Of a stretch of 64,000 nucleotides of DNA, positions 61,049 through 64,000 are shown in pieces (position 1 is the first letter of the stretch; the number at the start of each line of letters is the position of its first letter). Made by a program: the position numbers and the translations under genes. Location: positions 101,411 to 165,410 of the forward strand of contig JBDSXW010000094.1 in the NCBI GenBank assembly GCA_039925965.1, in the 5' to 3' direction. The DNA is from JAZKFT01 sp039925965. GTDB taxonomy: Bacteria; Bacteroidota; Bacteroidia; Chitinophagales; Chitinophagaceae. The notes beneath the pieces were generated by a model that made no database searches, was not told the origin of the DNA, and saw nothing but the letters and a program-made list of their open reading frames with translations.

Positions 61049-63106
61049 GTGCCAAAAACAAAAACCATTAAACAATTAGTTCTATACACACTTCTATTTC
61101 TTTTCGCAGGAATTACCACCCTTGCTCAATCCAACGAAGCACCGGTGAGAGTAAGTGCGGTACATGGAAGATTGGCTCTCGATAGTATTTCAGCCGTAAG
61201 AGAATGGAAGGACGGGATAGCGGGTGCATGGCTTGCACCCCAGGCTGAAACAAAAAGAAGAGCGCAATACGCTATCTATTTTACCTTACAAAACGACCAG
61301 GCTGATGCGGGAAACCTCTTTTTGCGTAATTGCGATAATGGGGTTACGGAGATGTTCGTTCTGGATAATTTGGGTCATACAATTTCCACCCAAAAAACCG
61401 GCTACTATATCAGTATCCAAAATAAATTTGGCCACGATGAACAGGCCTTTCTACCAGTTCATCTCAATGCCGGGCAAACAGTAAACATCCGGATGCTGAT
61501 TAGCGGTTACAATGGAAACAAGCCCGATGCTTCCGTATCGGTTTATGATACTGAAGCCTATTATAAATTTTATAAAGACACCGCCACTACCGCCAATACC
61601 CAGGAGTATATCACTACTTTTTTTACCGGTGCCATATTTATGATGATGGTGTTTTTTTGGTTTATGTATATCAAAAGCCGCCAGGCCCTGTATGGCCGGT
61701 ATGCGCTATATCTTACCATGCAGTTGCTCTATGGGTTGCTGCGTATCGGACCAACCACGCTAATCGGCTACGCCACCCTGCATTACCCCGTGCTGAAGGC
61801 CTCGCTTATTTCGCCCATTATATTAGTCGCAGTTGCAGGGTATGCCTGGTTCATCAATGAACTGCTGGATCTTAAACACACCCGGCCCAGGTTATACCAG
61901 CAACTGAAATGGGTAGCCATCTGTTTATTGTGTTACAGTTTTATTGACTGGATTGTTTTTTACTCCTTCCCCAATTTATCCTTCCAGGCACTTACCTTTT
62001 TTGTAGTGAGGATTGTCCTGGTGCTTATTAATTTATATATCTTATTCAGTGTGGCTGTTTTTGTAAAAAGCAGTATCAAGAAGTATTATATCATCGGCAA
62101 TTCCTTCTTCCTGCTATTTGGCGTGCTCGCCGGGTTTAAGGAGATCAATGCTATTTTTTCGGGTACCTATTTTGCAAGCCTTAATAATGCGAACTGGTAC
62201 ATGATCGGGATTTTGCTGGAGTGTATCTTCTTCGCATTTGCTCTGGGCATTCGCATCAAGGAACTCCAGCAGGAAAAACAGAAAGCAGACACCATGCTGA
62301 TAGAGCAGATGCAGGTAAATGAAAAGCTGATGCGGGAGGCGAACCAGCAGCTGGAAGCAAAAGTGGCAGAACGTACTGCCCATATCCTGGAACAGGAAAA
62401 GAAAATTGAGACGGCCCGCCTGCTGGAAACAAAGGCAGCCTACGAAAAACAGCTCAGTGAATCAAGGATGCAGGCGCTGCGCAGCCGGATGAACCCGCAC
62501 TTTTTGTTCAATAGTCTCAACAGCATCAAGTATTTTATATTGAAAAACGAAAACGACACAGCAGCCTTTTACCTGAATCGCTTCTCTAAATTATTGAGAC
62601 AGATATTGGAATACAGCAACCATGAAACAATTACCCTGCAGCAGGAACTGGATACGCTGAAGATATACCTTGAAATTGAGAGCCTGCGTTTTGATCAGTC
62701 GTTTCATTACGATATCCGGGTGGACGAATCTATTGTGGCCGACCGGGTGAACGTACCGCCGCTTATATTGCAGCCATTCGTGGAGAACGCTATCTGGCAT
62801 GGACTTGCCAACAGCGATAAATCTGATAAATTTTGCAATGTGGAAGTGTTCCGGCAAAACGGGCATATCCGGATTTCCATCAGCGACAATGGCATAGGCC
62901 GGGCGGCGGCGGCCATTATCAAAGAGCATAAAATAAACAAATTAAACGGGGAAAGTTTTGGGATGAAAATAACCGAGGAAAGAATCAGTATTTTTAATTC
63001 CGGAAGCAATGGCAACCTGAAAGTGGCCGTGGAAGATAACGTTGACGAAGCTGAACTTGCATCGGGTACCACTATTAATATCACCTTACAAAATAAACAA
63101 ACATGA
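61049..63106 (+). CDS. 7TM-DISM sensor histidine kinase, LytS/YehU type
   Basis: A 685-residue protein with a signal peptide (about 1-26), an extracytoplasmic DISMED2-like beta-sandwich (about 30-170) and seven hydrophobic helices (about 190-410). A coiled coil rich in E, Q and K (about 410-470) follows. The His-kinase domain has RMNPHFLFNSLNS with the phospho-His, and SDNGIGRAA of the ATPase site. It starts with GTG 61049; an ATG five bases upstream is out of frame. The response regulator overlaps by four bases (ATGA). Confidence 0.93.
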   Translation: MPKTKTIKQLVLYTLLFLFAGITTLAQSNEAPVRVSAVHGRLALDSISAVREWKDGIAGAWLAPQAETKRRAQYAIYFTLQNDQADAGNLFLRNCDNGVTEMFVLDNLGHTISTQKTGYYISIQNKFGHDEQAFLPVHLNAGQTVNIRMLISGYNGNKPDASVSVYDTEAYYKFYKDTATTANTQEYITTFFTGAIFMMMVFFWFMYIKSRQALYGRYALYLTMQLLYGLLRIGPTTLIGYATLHYPVLKASLISPIILVAVAGYAWFINELLDLKHTRPRLYQQLKWVAICLLCYSFIDWIVFYSFPNLSFQALTFFVVRIVLVLINLYILFSVAVFVKSSIKKYYIIGNSFFLLFGVLAGFKEINAIFSGTYFASLNNANWYMIGILLECIFFAFALGIRIKELQQEKQKADTMLIEQMQVNEKLMREANQQLEAKVAERTAHILEQEKKIETARLLETKAAYEKQLSESRMQALRSRMNPHFLFNSLNSIKYFILKNENDTAAFYLNRFSKLLRQILEYSNHETITLQQELDTLKIYLEIESLRFDQSFHYDIRVDESIVADRVNVPPLILQPFVENAIWHGLANSDKSDKFCNVEVFRQNGHIRISISDNGIGRAAAAIIKEHKINKLNGESFGMKITEERISIFNSGSNGNLKVAVEDNVDEAELASGTTINITLQNKQT

Positions 63107-63861
63107 TACGAGTAGTCTTGGTGGATGACGAAAAACTGGCAACAGAAACATTGCAACTGCAGCTGAAAAAGTTGAGAAAGGATATAGAAGTGGTAGCTGT
63201 ATTTAACGATAGCCAGCTCGCCCTGGCTGAAATTCCGAAGCTGAAATTCGATATGCTGTTCCTGGATATAGAAATGCCCAGGATCAGCGGTTTTGAGTTG
63301 CTGACTAAACTAATTCCTTTTCATTTCGATGTAGTATTTGTAACAGCCTACAACCAATACGCTGTGGAAGCATTCAAATTCAGCGCCATCAGCTACTGCC
63401 TCAAGCCTGTGGAGGACAGCGAATTGCTGCAGGCCATCACCAACTGGGAACATAAGCAACAGCAGGTGATGCAGAAAGACCAGTTTGACAATTTTTTCAC
63501 TGCCTACCAGGTGGCCAATGCTACCGCTCAAAAAGTGGCGCTGCCTACTACTGATGGCTACCAATTTATCCCGGTACAAAATATCGTCCGCTGCCAAAGC
63601 CAGGATAACTATACCCATTTCATTTTACAGAGCAAGGAAAACCTGCTCATTTGCCGTACGCTAAAAGAGGTGGAAAAGATCCTGAGCAAGCGAGGGTTCC
63701 TGCGCATCCACCAGTCGCACCTGATCAACCCCGCTTACTTAAAAAAATACAGCCGCAGCGAAGGCGGCTATGTGGTAATGGACAACAACGATGAACTGCC
63801 GGTTTCGCCGCAGCGGAAGGAAGCCGTGGTGCAGTTATTTGAGATGATACAGCGGGATTAG
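63103..63861 (+). CDS. LytTR family response regulator
   Basis: A 252-residue regulator. The receiver has D8-D9, phospho-acceptor D55 and K101. The C-terminal LytTR DNA-binding domain (about 145-250) has VRCQSQDNYTHFIL and RGFLRIHQSHLINPAYLKKYSRSEGGYVVMDNNDELPVS. It is co-translated with the kinase before it. Target genes are not visible. Confidence 0.95.
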   Translation: MIRVVLVDDEKLATETLQLQLKKLRKDIEVVAVFNDSQLALAEIPKLKFDMLFLDIEMPRISGFELLTKLIPFHFDVVFVTAYNQYAVEAFKFSAISYCLKPVEDSELLQAITNWEHKQQQVMQKDQFDNFFTAYQVANATAQKVALPTTDGYQFIPVQNIVRCQSQDNYTHFILQSKENLLICRTLKEVEKILSKRGFLRIHQSHLINPAYLKKYSRSEGGYVVMDNNDELPVSPQRKEAVVQLFEMIQRD

Positions 63862-63878
63862 AAAGGAATGATCCAATA

Positions 63879-63900
63879 ACCATTGAGCAATGGTCTTTTT
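63879..63900 (+). terminator. Weak terminator after the LytTR regulator gene
   Basis: ACCATTG (63879-63885) pairs with CAATGGT (63888-63894), allowing some loop opening, followed by a short T-run. It also belongs to the CCATTG word class. Confidence 0.45.
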
Positions 63901-64000
63901 ATGTTCAATGTTCAAGGGTGGTTAAAATAGGGTGATGATGTACTTGTGTCAAATGACTTATTTGCTATTAACTGAAGACGCAGACACCCTTACTCTATCC

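Overview
The window looks like a chromosomal segment of a Bacteroidota member, most likely Chitinophagaceae. Supporting evidence: a gliding-motility lipoprotein (GldH); a CarB that ends after the second ATP-grasp half; a Bacteroidota gene order of coaX, outer-membrane protein and lptC; several -7 boxes of the TAnnTTTG type; many lipoproteins; and weak Shine-Dalgarno sites with obligate TTG starts. The species cannot be named from the sequence alone. No rRNA, CRISPR array, phage or complete insertion sequence was seen. There is one tRNA, tRNA-Arg(CCT).

Layout. 1-5500: the end of a membrane glycosyltransferase, OsmC, MeaB, an ArsR/AHSA1/DHFR-like operon with its own palindrome and promoter, a decayed region, and dnaN. 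5900-11700: a Crp/Fnr regulator followed by a same-strand run of envelope and redox proteins (YHS, DM13 lipoprotein, DoxX, beta-barrel, YceI), then a DinB-like protein, an NRDE protein and a membrane-anchored ATP-grasp enzyme, overlapping one another. 11700-15540, opposite strand: a tight four-gene operon of UbiA prenyltransferase, type III polyketide synthase, methyltransferase and FAD oxidoreductase. This is the best candidate for an undescribed biosynthetic system, a prenylated phenolic-lipid or quinone pathway. 15640-16006: a decayed WbqC-like gene.

16100-31300: sterol-desaturase-like hydroxylase, kdsB, a large GH63-type glucosidase, yicC, gldH, a histidine kinase/OmpR-type regulator pair, a GH25 lysozyme, a signal-peptidase-I-like gene broken by an in-frame stop, a radical SAM/SPASM protein, a lipoprotein and carB. 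31700-40100: MORN protein, M23 peptidase, Bcp peroxiredoxin, alpha/beta hydrolase, glycosyltransferase, DUF922-like protein, hicAB and an MFS transporter. 40700-48500: acetyl-CoA synthetase, YceI lipoprotein, 2TM protein, a 114-bp MITE with perfect ends and a 10-bp target duplication, long-chain acyl-CoA ligase, a CxxC protein, a ferredoxin reductase and a PaaI thioesterase.

48800-64000: tRNA-Arg, aldo/keto reductase, lptC/OMP/coaX, a frameshifted XRE regulator, Lon-N protein, LPS-type glycosyltransferase, epimerase, 3-hydroxyacyl-CoA dehydrogenase, an unknown secreted protein, pheS, and a 7TM LytS-type kinase with its LytTR regulator.

A repeated oddity is that many intergenic spaces hold short words arranged as direct and inverted repeats (TGACCATTGAC-like, GGTTCACG-like, GATTTACG-like, CGGATGAA-like). 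Each space has its own vocabulary. No common feature type explains them.
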